Shown: positions 10,846 to 20,226 of the stretch, piece by piece
How positions within the stretch are numbered: position 1 is the first letter of the stretch
Layout: each line of letters starts with the position of its first letter
Source of the DNA: Aeromonas diversa CDC 2478-85
GTDB lineage: Bacteria; Pseudomonadota; Gammaproteobacteria; Enterobacterales; Aeromonadaceae
DNA length: 64,000 bases
Reading direction: 5' to 3'
Assembly (NCBI RefSeq): GCF_000819805.1
Contig: NZ_CDCE01000029.1
Span: forward strand, 188,833 to 252,832
Notes under the pieces: generated by a model
Told to the model about the DNA's origin: nothing
The model's database searches: none
Seen by the model: only the letters and a program-made list of their open reading frames with translations
Translations under genes and position numbers: made by a program

Positions 10846-11250
10846 ATCCTGTATCCTCCAGTTACGTAGTGTATGTCTCCGCTGTGATGAAGAAACATAC
10901 TCCCTTCGTTAATGTTGTTATTAGCCCTTTAGGGTTAGTTTCATTATCCGGGCAGAGCGGGCATGAAAGGGTGAGCCGCCTCAATAAGAACTTAAAAACC
11001 ACGAAAAATACGCTAATAGCATTTTTGTCACTGAGGGAACTTGTCAAGTTGCGGTCGGAATTCCCGCGCCACTCTGAAGAGGTCGGGCGCTGCAGCCTCT
11101 TATCTAAGTAGGCAATGGGAGTCCTTCAGTGGGGACCCTGGCGTCGGGAGGCGCTGGCCAGCTCTACCGTGGTGCAGCCGGTCAGGGGAAGATGAGGAGA
11201 GTAAGAACATGCTCTCTGCCCGTATGGGCCTATTCCTGTGGCCTGCCTAG
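10846..11250. other. Non-coding region upstream of dcuB
   Basis: About 400 bases with no supported gene, placed between dcuB (leftward) and the end of asnS. It is more A/T-rich than its surroundings between 10900 and 11040. An inverted repeat GTATGT / ACATAC spaced by 18 bases lies at 10871-10900, close to the dcuB start. I looked for an FNR box (TTGAT-N4-ATCAA) and found no convincing one. The region is long enough to hold the dcuB promoter and regulator sites, or a small RNA, but I cannot define either. Confidence 0.5.
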
Positions 11251-11275
11251 AAAAAAGCCGCCCAAGAGGGCGGCT
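11251..11275 (-). terminator. Terminator after asnS
   Basis: Stem AAGCCGCCC / GGGCGGCTT with loop AAGA; on the minus strand it runs into six U residues. It starts 17 bases past the asnS stop codon. Confidence 0.9.
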
Positions 11276-11291
11276 TGTCACCAGGGTTCGA

Positions 11292-12692
<1,401 letters not shown>

Positions 12693-12849
12693 TTGAAATA
12701 TTGTCTCCAGCTTGTTCTTGCAACGCTTTATTGTGCAAAGTTCTGACGGGCTGGGCGCCGGGCGCCAGCCGAAGGCATAATCTTACCCGCGCCGGATTGA
12801 TAAACAAGCAAAAATATGGGTATAGGCGCTACCCGGGAGTGGTATTGAA

Positions 12850-13197
12850 ATGGAGAGGGATCGTCGTCGAGGACCGGATCTCTGGGTGCGTCTCACCCAG
12901 TGGCTGACTCTGGTCTGTTGGGGCCTGCTGTTGGTGGCACTGGCCCTCTTTCACTTTGCCAGGCCAGAGATGGATTTTGGCTTCCTGCGCTATGGCGGGG
13001 TCGAGATCCGCAGTGAATGGCTGCCCGAGCTGACCCTGTGGCTGCTGATCGCGCTCTGGTTCAACTGCCTGTTGACCCTGGCGACCCTGGTCATCGGATG
13101 GCGGCGTAACCGGCGGCTCGAAGATACCCGCCAAACCCAGTTGTGGCTACTGATGATGGTGCTGCTGGGAGGGCTCGGCGCCTACTATCTGGGCTGA
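12850..13197 (+). CDS. Small membrane protein of unknown function
   Basis: A 115-residue protein I cannot assign to a family. Three hydrophobic segments are visible, near residues 19-37, 57-80 and 97-114, joined by charged loops rich in arginine (WRRNRRLEDTRQ). The ATG follows GGGAG at about 11 bases. Its last 51 bases overlap, on the opposite strand, the end of the HAMP sensor gene. Coding character is supported by the clean hydrophobic/charged pattern, but no function can be given. Confidence 0.65.
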   Translation: MERDRRRGPDLWVRLTQWLTLVCWGLLLVALALFHFARPEMDFGFLRYGGVEIRSEWLPELTLWLLIALWFNCLLTLATLVIGWRRNRRLEDTRQTQLWLLMMVLLGGLGAYYLG

Positions 13198-13977
13198 GGC
13201 CTGCTGCATGGCCAGCTGCTGCTCGACGCTGTCGAGCATCTGGTTATAGGCCACCGCGACCCGCCCAATCTCATCGGTATCTTCATAGTCGAGGCGATGA
13301 CCGAAGTCGTGACGGTCGGTTGCCTCTTCCATGGCACGGGTCAGCTGTGCCAGGGGGTTGACCACCCAGGTGCGCAGCACCCAGAGGGTGAGCAGCAGCC
13401 CCAGGCCGAAGATGGTGGTGAGGATCAGGGTCGAGCCGAGAATGCTGCGCTCGACCTGGGCAAACAGGGGATCGAGGGAGTAGTCGATGCGTACGGCGCC
13501 GAGTATGGTCCCCTCGGGTACCCGATGGCAGGCGGTGCAGTCGGTGCCCCGATACTCCTTGCTGGCGCGCAGTGGCAGGGTCGCCACCAGGCGGCTGTGG
13601 ATCCCCTCCTGCACCACTTCCAGACTGGGCTGGCCCGCCAGGGCTTGCCGGTCAAACTCGTCGCGCGCCTGCTCCTTGTCTCGCCCGGGCCCAAACTGGG
13701 CACTGACCGCGGGCCCGCGGATCACCCGGGCATCTTCCACATGGCTGTGCTTGAGGAATTTCTCCTGAAGGGTGTCCCGTGCATTCATCTTGCCGGTCAG
13801 CATCAGTATGTTGAGGCTGTCGAAATAGGCTTCGGTCTGCTCTTGGCTCTGCTCCTTGACGAGATCGAGGATCAGGCCGCGCTCGCGCACCGCCTGATAG
13901 GCGGCGGAGAAGACCAGCACCATGGAGAAGATGAAGAGCAGGAAAAAATTGAGCTTGGCGGCGATGGAGAGGCGCAT
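13147..13977 (-). CDS. Membrane sensor with haem motif and HAMP domain, no output domain
   Basis: A 276-residue membrane protein. TM1 spans about 9-29, then a periplasmic domain (30-178) with a c-type haem motif CTACH at 147-151, TM2 at about 180-200 and a HAMP linker at 201-256. The periplasmic part resembles the Tll0287/DUF3365-like sensor domains that bind haem. In relatives such modules are followed by a methyl-accepting, kinase or GGDEF domain; here the protein ends about 20 residues after HAMP in QQHHHQ. It is either a truncated sensor or a stand-alone partner of another protein. No Shine-Dalgarno is obvious before the ATG. Confidence 0.75.
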   Translation of the reverse strand: MRLSIAAKLNFFLLFIFSMVLVFSAAYQAVRERGLILDLVKEQSQEQTEAYFDSLNILMLTGKMNARDTLQEKFLKHSHVEDARVIRGPAVSAQFGPGRDKEQARDEFDRQALAGQPSLEVVQEGIHSRLVATLPLRASKEYRGTDCTACHRVPEGTILGAVRIDYSLDPLFAQVERSILGSTLILTTIFGLGLLLTLWVLRTWVVNPLAQLTRAMEEATDRHDFGHRLDYEDTDEIGRVAVAYNQMLDSVEQQLAMQQASAQIVGAEPSQQHHHQ

Positions 13978-14073
13978 GACGATGGGGGTTCGTTGGGTAA
14001 AACCGCCCCAGTCTACGCCTCTTCATGGGGCGGGTCTGATGTTTTGCTCACAAAGTTGCAAGAAAATCGGGAT

Positions 14074-15348
14074 TCAACCGGTGCAGATTTTCTCCTCCAG
14101 CACGGTTGCGATCGCACGGGTCAGCACCCTCAGCTCATCGGAGGTGATGACAAACGGCGGCATCAGGTAGACCAGCTTGCCGAACGGGCGGATCCAGGCG
14201 CCAAGCTCGACGAAGCGGCGCTGGATGAGGGCCACATCGACCGGCTTGTGCAGCTCCACCACCCCGATGGCCCCGAGCACCCGCACATTGGCCACCGCCG
14301 CGTGGGCCTTGAGGGGCAGCAGCTCACCGCGCAGCTGGGCCTCGATGCCCTTGACCCGCGCCTGCCAGGGGGAACTCAGCAGCAGATCGATGGAGGCGCA
14401 GGCCACCGCGCAGGCGAGCGGGTTGCCCATGAAGGTGGGCCCGTGCATAAAGACCCCGGCCTTGCCTTCGCAGATGGTGGTGGCGACCTGCTCCGTGGTG
14501 AGGGTCGCCGACAGGGTGAGGTAGCCCCCGGTGATGGCCTTGCCGAGGCACATGATGTCGGGGCGGATACCGGCCCAGTCGCAGGCAAACAGCTGGCCGG
14601 TGCGGCCAAAGCCGGTGGCGATCTCATCGGCGATCAGCAGCACCCCGAACTCGTCGCACAGGGCGCGCACCCACTGCAGATAGCGGGGGTGGTAGAAGCG
14701 CATGCCACCGGCCCCTTGCACTATGGGCTCGAGCACGATGGCGGCGATTTCCTCATGGTGATCCGCCATCAGGGTCGCCAGCTCTACCACGCACTGCTCG
14801 TCCCACTCGTCGTGGAAGCGACAGCTCGGGGCCTCGACGAAATAGTGCTCGGGCAAGAAGCCCTTGTAGAGCTCGTGCATGCCGCCGTCCGGATCGCACA
14901 CGCTCATGGCGCCGAAGGTGTCCCCATGATAGCCCCGGCGCAGGGAGACAAACCTGGTTCTGGGCGTCCCCTTGGCGTGCCAGTACTGCTGCGCCATCTT
15001 GAGCGCCACCTCCACCGCCACCGAGCCCGAGTCCGCCAGAAACACCCGATCCAGCCCCTTGGGAGCTATCTCCACCAGCTTCTGGCACAGGCGAATCGCC
15101 GGCTGGTGGGTGATGCCGCCAAACATGACGTGGGACATGCGCCCGAGCTGGTCGGTGGCGGCGGCGTCGAGCTCGGGGACCCGGTAGCCGTGGATACAAG
15201 CCCACCAGGAGCTCATGCCGTCCACCAGTTGGCGGCCATCCGCCAGGGTGAGGTGTACGCCGCTTGCCTCGGTCACTTCGTAACAGGGCAGGGGGCGGGT
15301 GAGGGAGGTGTAGGGGTGCCAGATGTGGCGCAGGTCGAATTCGTTCAC
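14074..15348 (-). CDS. bioA: Adenosylmethionine-8-amino-7-oxononanoate aminotransferase BioA
   Basis: PLP enzyme converting KAPA to DAPA with SAM as amino donor, the third late step of biotin synthesis. The fold-I aminotransferase has IWHPYTSL at the start, DEIATGFGRTG around the PLP aspartate and the Schiff-base lysine in LGKAITGGYL. I chose GTG at 15348 (424 residues): the alternative TTG at 15366 falls inside the putative BirA operator and would leave almost no leader. It is divergent from bioB. Start certainty is moderate; function is secure. Confidence 0.92.
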   Translation of the reverse strand: MNEFDLRHIWHPYTSLTRPLPCYEVTEASGVHLTLADGRQLVDGMSSWWACIHGYRVPELDAAATDQLGRMSHVMFGGITHQPAIRLCQKLVEIAPKGLDRVFLADSGSVAVEVALKMAQQYWHAKGTPRTRFVSLRRGYHGDTFGAMSVCDPDGGMHELYKGFLPEHYFVEAPSCRFHDEWDEQCVVELATLMADHHEEIAAIVLEPIVQGAGGMRFYHPRYLQWVRALCDEFGVLLIADEIATGFGRTGQLFACDWAGIRPDIMCLGKAITGGYLTLSATLTTEQVATTICEGKAGVFMHGPTFMGNPLACAVACASIDLLLSSPWQARVKGIEAQLRGELLPLKAHAAVANVRVLGAIGVVELHKPVDVALIQRRFVELGAWIRPFGKLVYLMPPFVITSDELRVLTRAIATVLEEKICTG

Positions 15349-15360
15349 AAAATAAACCGA

Positions 15361-15392
15361 TGTCAATGTAGTTCAACTGGTTGGTGTTGACA
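15361..15392. promoter_or_regulatory. Putative BirA operator between bioA and bioB
   Basis: TGTCAATGT and GTGTTGACA form an imperfect inverted repeat (six perfect outer pairs, TGTCAA/TTGACA) with 14 bases between the half-sites. Architecture and position match the BirA operator of enterobacteria, TTGTAAACC-N15-GGTTTACAA, allowing base changes. Biotinyl-AMP-bound BirA would repress both divergent promoters. Confidence 0.65.
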
Positions 15393-15459
15393 GGATACCG
15401 ACAATCCCTACACTGGCCAACCATTAACGGCCCGAGAGCCTTACAACGAGAAGCACTCC

Positions 15460-16524
15460 ATGAGCATCGAACCGCGCCACGACTGGACCCTGACCGAGGT
15501 CCAGGCCCTCTTCGCCCTCCCGTTCAACGATCTCCTGTTCCGCGCCCAGAGCGTGCACCGCACCCACTTCGATCCGAACGAGGTGCAGGTGAGCACCTTG
15601 CTCTCCATCAAGACCGGCGCCTGCCCGGAAGATTGCAAGTACTGCCCCCAGAGCGCCCGCTACCAGACCGGCCTCGAGGCGGAGCGACTGATGGAGGTGG
15701 AGAAGGTACTGGAGCGGGCTCGCGAGGCGCGAGAGAACGGCTCGTCGCGGTTTTGCATGGGCGCCGCCTGGCGTAACCCCAAGGAGCGCGACATGCCCTA
15801 CCTCATCCAGATGATTGAGGGGGTGCGCGCCATGGGGATGGAGACCTGCATGACCCTCGGCATGCTCACCGCCGATCAGGCCGGCCGGCTCGCCGAGGCG
15901 GGGCTCGACTACTACAACCACAACCTCGACACCTCGCCGGAGTTCTACGGCGACATCATCACCACCCGCACCTACCAGGATCGGCTCGATACCCTGGAGC
16001 ACGTGCGCGGCGCCGGCATGAAGGTGTGCAGTGGCGGCATCGTCGGCATGGGCGAGCAGCCAAGCGACCGGGCGGGCCTCTTGATGGCCCTGGCCAACCT
16101 GCCGCGCCACCCGGAGAGCGTGCCGATTAACATGCTGGTCAAGGTGAAGGGCACGCCGCTCGAAGACGAGGCGAACCTCGACCCATTCGAGTTCGTGCGT
16201 ACCATCGCCGTGGCGCGCATCATGATGCCGCGCTCCCACGTGCGCCTCTCCGCCGGCCGGGAAAAGATGAACGATCAGCTGCAAGCCCTCTGCTTCATGG
16301 CCGGCGCCAACTCCATCTTCTATGGTTGCAAGCTGCTCACTACTCCCAACCCGGACGAGAGCAGCGACATGCAGCTGTTCAAGCGCCTCGGCATTCGCCC
16401 CGCCCAATGCGCCCAGAAGCCCGACGCGGTGCAGGAAGAAGAGCTTAACGCCACCCTGGCGCGTCAGGCCGCCAGTGCGCCGGCGAGCGGCGATCTCTTC
16501 TACGACGCCACGGCCCGCCGATGA
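15460..16524 (+). CDS. bioB: Biotin synthase BioB
   Basis: Radical-SAM enzyme inserting sulfur into dethiobiotin, the last step of biotin synthesis. The [4Fe-4S] cysteines are in CPEDCKYC; the [2Fe-2S] auxiliary cluster ligands are supplied by later cysteines and the conserved arginine in the AGREKMND region. Other family motifs are [10 protein letters not shown] and GGIVGMGE. Length is 354 residues against 346 in E. coli. It leads bioB-bioF-bioC-bioD and ends four bases into bioF (ATGA overlap). Confidence 0.96.
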   Translation: MSIEPRHDWTLTEVQALFALPFNDLLFRAQSVHRTHFDPNEVQVSTLLSIKTGACPEDCKYCPQSARYQTGLEAERLMEVEKVLERAREARENGSSRFCMGAAWRNPKERDMPYLIQMIEGVRAMGMETCMTLGMLTADQAGRLAEAGLDYYNHNLDTSPEFYGDIITTRTYQDRLDTLEHVRGAGMKVCSGGIVGMGEQPSDRAGLLMALANLPRHPESVPINMLVKVKGTPLEDEANLDPFEFVRTIAVARIMMPRSHVRLSAGREKMNDQLQALCFMAGANSIFYGCKLLTTPNPDESSDMQLFKRLGIRPAQCAQKPDAVQEEELNATLARQAASAPASGDLFYDATARR

Positions 16525-17675
16525 ACTCTCCGTTTGATCTCGCCGGCGCCCTGGCCGCGCGGCGCGAGGCGGCCTTGCTGCGCGCCCGCAGCGCGGTCTG
16601 CCTTGATGGGTTACGGCTGCGCGTGGAGGGACGAGACTACCTTCATTTCGCCGGCAACGACTACCTGGGGTTGGCCCGCGAGCCGGTGCTGGCCGAGGCG
16701 TTTGCCGACGGGGTCGCCCGCTTTGGTGCCGGCAGCGGCGCCTCGCCCCTGGTCACCGGCTACCAGGAGGCACACCGGCGCCTCGAAGAGACCCTGTGCG
16801 ACTGGCTCGGGGTGGAGGCGGCGCTGCTCTTTAACTGCGGATTTTCCGCCAATCAGGCGGTGCTCAAGGCCCTGCTCGGCAAGGGCCATCGCCTGTGGCA
16901 AGACAGGCTCAACCACGCCTCCTTGCAGGAGGCGGGCAGCCAGCTCCCCTGCACCATGCGGCGCTTTGCCCACAACGACATGGGGGCTCTGGCGCGCCAG
17001 CTTGAGCCGGCTGCCGGCCTCATCGTCTCTGAGGGGGTGTTCAGCATGGACGGGGATCTCGGTGCCTGGCCGGCCCTGTGCGAGCTCGCCGCCGAAACGA
17101 ACAACTGGTTGATGATCGACGACGCCCACGGCCTCGGCGTGCTGGGGCCCGAGGGGCGCGGTACCCTGGCATCGCTCGGCATAGCGCCGGGCCGGGTTCA
17201 CATCCATATGGGGACCTTCGGCAAGGCGCTCGGGGTGGCCGGCGCCTTTGTGGCCGGCAGTCGCGAGCTGGTGGAGTACCTGACCAACTTCGCCCGTACC
17301 TATGTCTACAGCACTCACATGCCGCCGGCCCAGGCCCACGCCATCACGGCCGCAATCGGCCTGGCGCGGGACGGGGAGGGGCACCGCGAACAGCTGGCTC
17401 GCCTCATCGATCATTTTCGGTCCGGGGCCCTGGCCCAGGGGTGGCAACTGGGGCAGAGCCACACCCCGATCCAGCCGCTACTGGTGGGGGAGAGCGAGGC
17501 GGCCCTGCGGCTTGCGATGCGGCTGCGTGCGCGCGGCATCTGGGTCAGCGCCATTCGCCCGCCCACAGTGCCGGCCGGCACGGCGCGCCTTCGCATCACC
17601 CTGAGCGCCGCTCACGGCGAGGCGGACGTGGATGCCCTGCTGACGGCGCTGGATGCCTGCCGGGAGGGGGCATGA
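16521..17675 (+). CDS. bioF: 8-amino-7-oxononanoate synthase BioF
   Basis: PLP enzyme condensing pimeloyl thioester with L-alanine to give KAPA. The 384 residues equal the E. coli length. Visible motifs are [10 protein letters not shown] near the start, [24 protein letters not shown] around the PLP aspartate and the Schiff-base lysine in [12 protein letters not shown]. Its ATG overlaps the bioB stop and its stop overlaps the bioC start, so translation is probably coupled. Confidence 0.96.
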   Translation: MNSPFDLAGALAARREAALLRARSAVCLDGLRLRVEGRDYLHFAGNDYLGLAREPVLAEAFADGVARFGAGSGASPLVTGYQEAHRRLEETLCDWLGVEAALLFNCGFSANQAVLKALLGKGHRLWQDRLNHASLQEAGSQLPCTMRRFAHNDMGALARQLEPAAGLIVSEGVFSMDGDLGAWPALCELAAETNNWLMIDDAHGLGVLGPEGRGTLASLGIAPGRVHIHMGTFGKALGVAGAFVAGSRELVEYLTNFARTYVYSTHMPPAQAHAITAAIGLARDGEGHREQLARLIDHFRSGALAQGWQLGQSHTPIQPLLVGESEAALRLAMRLRARGIWVSAIRPPTVPAGTARLRITLSAAHGEADVDALLTALDACREGA

Positions 17676-18463
17676 GCGAGTTGCAGCCGTTTCAGCGGGT
17701 CGACAAGGCCCAGCTGGCCCGCCGCTTCGGGGCGGCGGCCCGCCATTATGATGCCCACGCCGCCTTCCAGCGCGAGGTGGGGGAGGCGCTGCTGGGCTGG
17801 CTGCCGGCGCGAAGCGAGCGCCTGCTCGATCTGGGTTGTGGCACCGGCTATTTCCTGCCCGCATTGGCGGCGCGCAGCCACACCCTCACGGCGCTCGATC
17901 TCTCCCCCGGCATGCTGGCCAGGGCCGATGAACGCCACAGCGGTGCCCAGCTGGTGTGCGGCGATGCGGAGGCGTTGCCCCTGGGCGATGGCTCGCAGGA
18001 TCTCATCTTCTCCAGTCTGGCCCTGCAGTGGTGCGAGCGTCCCGAGCAGGCCTTTGCCGAGGCGCGCCGGGTGCTGGCTCCGGGCGGTCGGCTCTGCTTC
18101 TCGACCCTGTTGTCGGGCTCGCTGGCCGAGTTGAAGGCCTCCTACCAGGCCCTCGATGAGGCCCCGCACGTCAATCGCTTCCTCGAGCAAGGGGCGCTCG
18201 ACGCCGCCATCACGGCCGGCGGCCTCAGCATAGCGCGGCTCGAGGTGCATCCCTGGCGCCTCTATTACCAGGGGATCGAGGCGCTGCTGCGCGATATCAA
18301 GGGGATCGGGGCCAGCCAGGTCAACGACGGTCAGGGCGCCGCTGGCCTGGGTGGACGAGCACGCCTGAGGCAATTGGCGCAGGCCTTTGAGACAAGGCGA
18401 GAGCCGCAGGGGTTGCCGCTCACCTATCAGGTGGCGCTCTGTGTGGCGACGCGCGTCATATAA
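17672..18463 (+). CDS. bioC: Malonyl-ACP O-methyltransferase BioC
   Basis: SAM-dependent methyltransferase that caps malonyl-ACP so the fatty acid machinery can build pimeloyl-ACP. The Rossmann SAM motif is LDLGCGTGYFLPAL near residue 50, followed by a Class I methyltransferase core. The ATG at 17672 overlaps the bioF stop (ATGA) and gives 263 residues, near the usual 250. The matching demethylating esterase gene bioH is not in this window. Confidence 0.93.
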   Translation: MSELQPFQRVDKAQLARRFGAAARHYDAHAAFQREVGEALLGWLPARSERLLDLGCGTGYFLPALAARSHTLTALDLSPGMLARADERHSGAQLVCGDAEALPLGDGSQDLIFSSLALQWCERPEQAFAEARRVLAPGGRLCFSTLLSGSLAELKASYQALDEAPHVNRFLEQGALDAAITAGGLSIARLEVHPWRLYYQGIEALLRDIKGIGASQVNDGQGAAGLGGRARLRQLAQAFETRREPQGLPLTYQVALCVATRVI

Positions 18464-18512
18464 TCATCCTAATTCCGATCGACGCAGGGTCGATCCAGAG
18501 CCAGGAGTCGTT

Positions 18513-19193
18513 ATGGCCAAGACATTCTTTATCACAGGTACCGATACCGATGTGGGCAAGACCCAGGTGGCGTGCGCCCTGCTCAGGGAGCTGGTGGCGC
18601 TCGACTACAAGGCGGTGGGCTACAAGCCCATCTCGGCCGGCTGTGCCCGCACCCCGCAGGGACTGCGTAATCTCGACGCCCTTTTGCTGCAAGAGGCGGG
18701 CAACGTCGAGATGCCCTATGAGGCGATCAATCCCATCGCCTATGAGCCCCCCATCGCCCCTCACATCGCCGCCGAGGAGTCCCATAGCCCGATCTCGCAG
18801 GAGACGATCACCAAGGGCCTGCACCAGTTACAGCAGAGCGAGGCCGATGTGGTGCTGGTCGAAGGCGCCGGTGGCTGGTATTTGCCCCTGGATCGCCAGC
18901 ACCTCCTCTCGGACTGGGTGCGCGAGCAGAATCTGCCGGTGATCCTGGTGGTGGGGGCCAAGCTCGGTTGCCTCAACCATGCCCTGCTCACCTTCGAGGG
19001 GATCCGCCGCGCCGGGCTGCCGGTCGCCGGTTGGGTGATGAATCGCATCACCCCCGAGATGAGCCACTATCGGCAGAATCTCGATACCCTGCGCGGCCTG
19101 CTGCCGGCCCCCTTCCTCGGTGAGATGCCCTGGTTGCCCGAGCACAAACGGCATGAAACCGCAGGGCTGCTCGATGTTTCCCCCTTGCTCTGA
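18513..19193 (+). CDS. bioD: Dethiobiotin synthetase BioD
   Basis: ATP-dependent enzyme closing the ureido ring of DAPA to dethiobiotin. The Walker-type loop is ITGTDTDVGKTQVA at the N-terminus and VEGAGGWYLPL lies mid-protein, both typical of BioD. The ATG at 18513 has CCAGGAG upstream and yields 226 residues, the family length. It follows bioC by 49 bases and is the last biotin gene. Confidence 0.95.
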   Translation: MAKTFFITGTDTDVGKTQVACALLRELVALDYKAVGYKPISAGCARTPQGLRNLDALLLQEAGNVEMPYEAINPIAYEPPIAPHIAAEESHSPISQETITKGLHQLQQSEADVVLVEGAGGWYLPLDRQHLLSDWVREQNLPVILVVGAKLGCLNHALLTFEGIRRAGLPVAGWVMNRITPEMSHYRQNLDTLRGLLPAPFLGEMPWLPEHKRHETAGLLDVSPLL

Positions 19194-19231
19194 TTGTTAA
19201 CATTCAGCAATCATTCATTGGTTTTTGCGAT

Positions 19232-19262
19232 AGTGGCGCCATGAAGTGGCCGAGGCGCCACT
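19232..19262 (+). other. Stem-loop between bioD and htpX
   Basis: AGTGGCGCC and GGCGCCACT form a perfect nine-base-pair stem with a 13-base loop, 34 bases before the htpX start. Only weak T content follows, so it is as likely a leader hairpin of htpX as a terminator of the bio operon. Confidence 0.5.
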
Positions 19263-19296
19263 TTGAGAGATGGCGTAGTCCAATGAGGAGTAAAGA

Positions 19297-20169
19297 ATGA
19301 AGCGCATCCTACTGTTCCTGGTTACCAACCTCGCCGTGATGCTGGTGCTGGGGGTGGTACTCAACATCCTGTTCAGCGTGCTCGGCATCAACAAGTCGAG
19401 CATCGCCGGCATGCTGGTATTCTGTGCCGTGTTCGGCTTCGGGGGATCCTTCATCTCCCTGTTCATGTCCAAGTGGATGGCCAAGCGCAGCTACGGCGTG
19501 CAGGTGATCGAGCAGCCCCGCAACGAGATGGAGCACTGGCTGGTCAGCACGGTAGCCCGTCAGGCCCGTGAGGCCGGCATCCAGATGCCGGAAGTGGGGA
19601 TCTACGACTCCCCCGAGATGAACGCCTTCGCCACCGGTGCGAGCCGTGACGCCTCCCTGGTCGCCGTCTCCTCTGGCTTGCTCTATACCATGAGCCGCGA
19701 CGAGGCCGAGGCCGTGCTGGCCCACGAGGTGAGCCACGTGGCCAACGGTGACATGGTGACCCTGACCCTGATCCAGGGGGTGGTGAACACCTTCGTCATG
19801 TTCTTCGCCCGCATCGTGGCCGGCGTCATCAGCAACTTCTTTAGCAACAACAACGATGAAGAGAGCAGCAGCACCGGCGGCCTGGCCTATATGGCGACCG
19901 TGTTCGTGCTGGAGATGGTGTTCGGCATCCTGGCCTCCATGATCGTCATGTGGTTCAGCCGTCAGCGCGAGTTCCGTGCCGATGCCGGCGCCGCCAAGCT
20001 GGCCGGTCGCGACAAGATGATCGCCGCCCTGCAACGCCTCTCCCGTGGCCCCGAGTCCCAGATGGAGGGGACCATGATGGCCTTTGGCATCAATGGCAAG
20101 CGCTCCATGAGTGAGCTGTTCATGAGCCACCCGCCCATCGAGCAGCGCATCCAGGCCCTGCGCGGCTAA
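19297..20169 (+). CDS. htpX: Membrane zinc protease HtpX
   Basis: M48 metalloprotease of the inner membrane that, with FtsH, removes damaged membrane proteins. The 290 residues (E. coli 293) show two N-terminal membrane segments (about 4-26 and 34-56), the zinc motif HEVSH in [14 protein letters not shown], two further membrane segments, and the third ligand region [18 protein letters not shown] precedes the ATG. E. coli htpX is under Cpx control; I do not see a clear CpxR box here. Confidence 0.95.
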   Translation: MKRILLFLVTNLAVMLVLGVVLNILFSVLGINKSSIAGMLVFCAVFGFGGSFISLFMSKWMAKRSYGVQVIEQPRNEMEHWLVSTVARQAREAGIQMPEVGIYDSPEMNAFATGASRDASLVAVSSGLLYTMSRDEAEAVLAHEVSHVANGDMVTLTLIQGVVNTFVMFFARIVAGVISNFFSNNNDEESSSTGGLAYMATVFVLEMVFGILASMIVMWFSRQREFRADAGAAKLAGRDKMIAALQRLSRGPESQMEGTMMAFGINGKRSMSELFMSHPPIEQRIQALRG

Positions 20170-20185
20170 CCGCATCCCCATGAAA

Positions 20186-20212
20186 AAAGGGCTGGAGTGA
20201 TCCAGCCCTTTT
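20186..20212. terminator. Bidirectional terminator between htpX and the MOSC fusion gene
   Basis: AAAGGGCTGGA / TCCAGCCCTTT with loop GTGA, with A residues before and T residues after. It can serve both the rightward htpX and the leftward gene ending at 20227. Confidence 0.92.
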
Positions 20213-20226
20213 TGTTTGCCCGCGCC

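Noticed and set aside
13297..15390. A 697-codon plus-strand open frame across the HAMP sensor and bioA
   Set aside because: It covers two real minus-strand genes and has low-complexity HQ/GA-rich composition typical of shadow frames.
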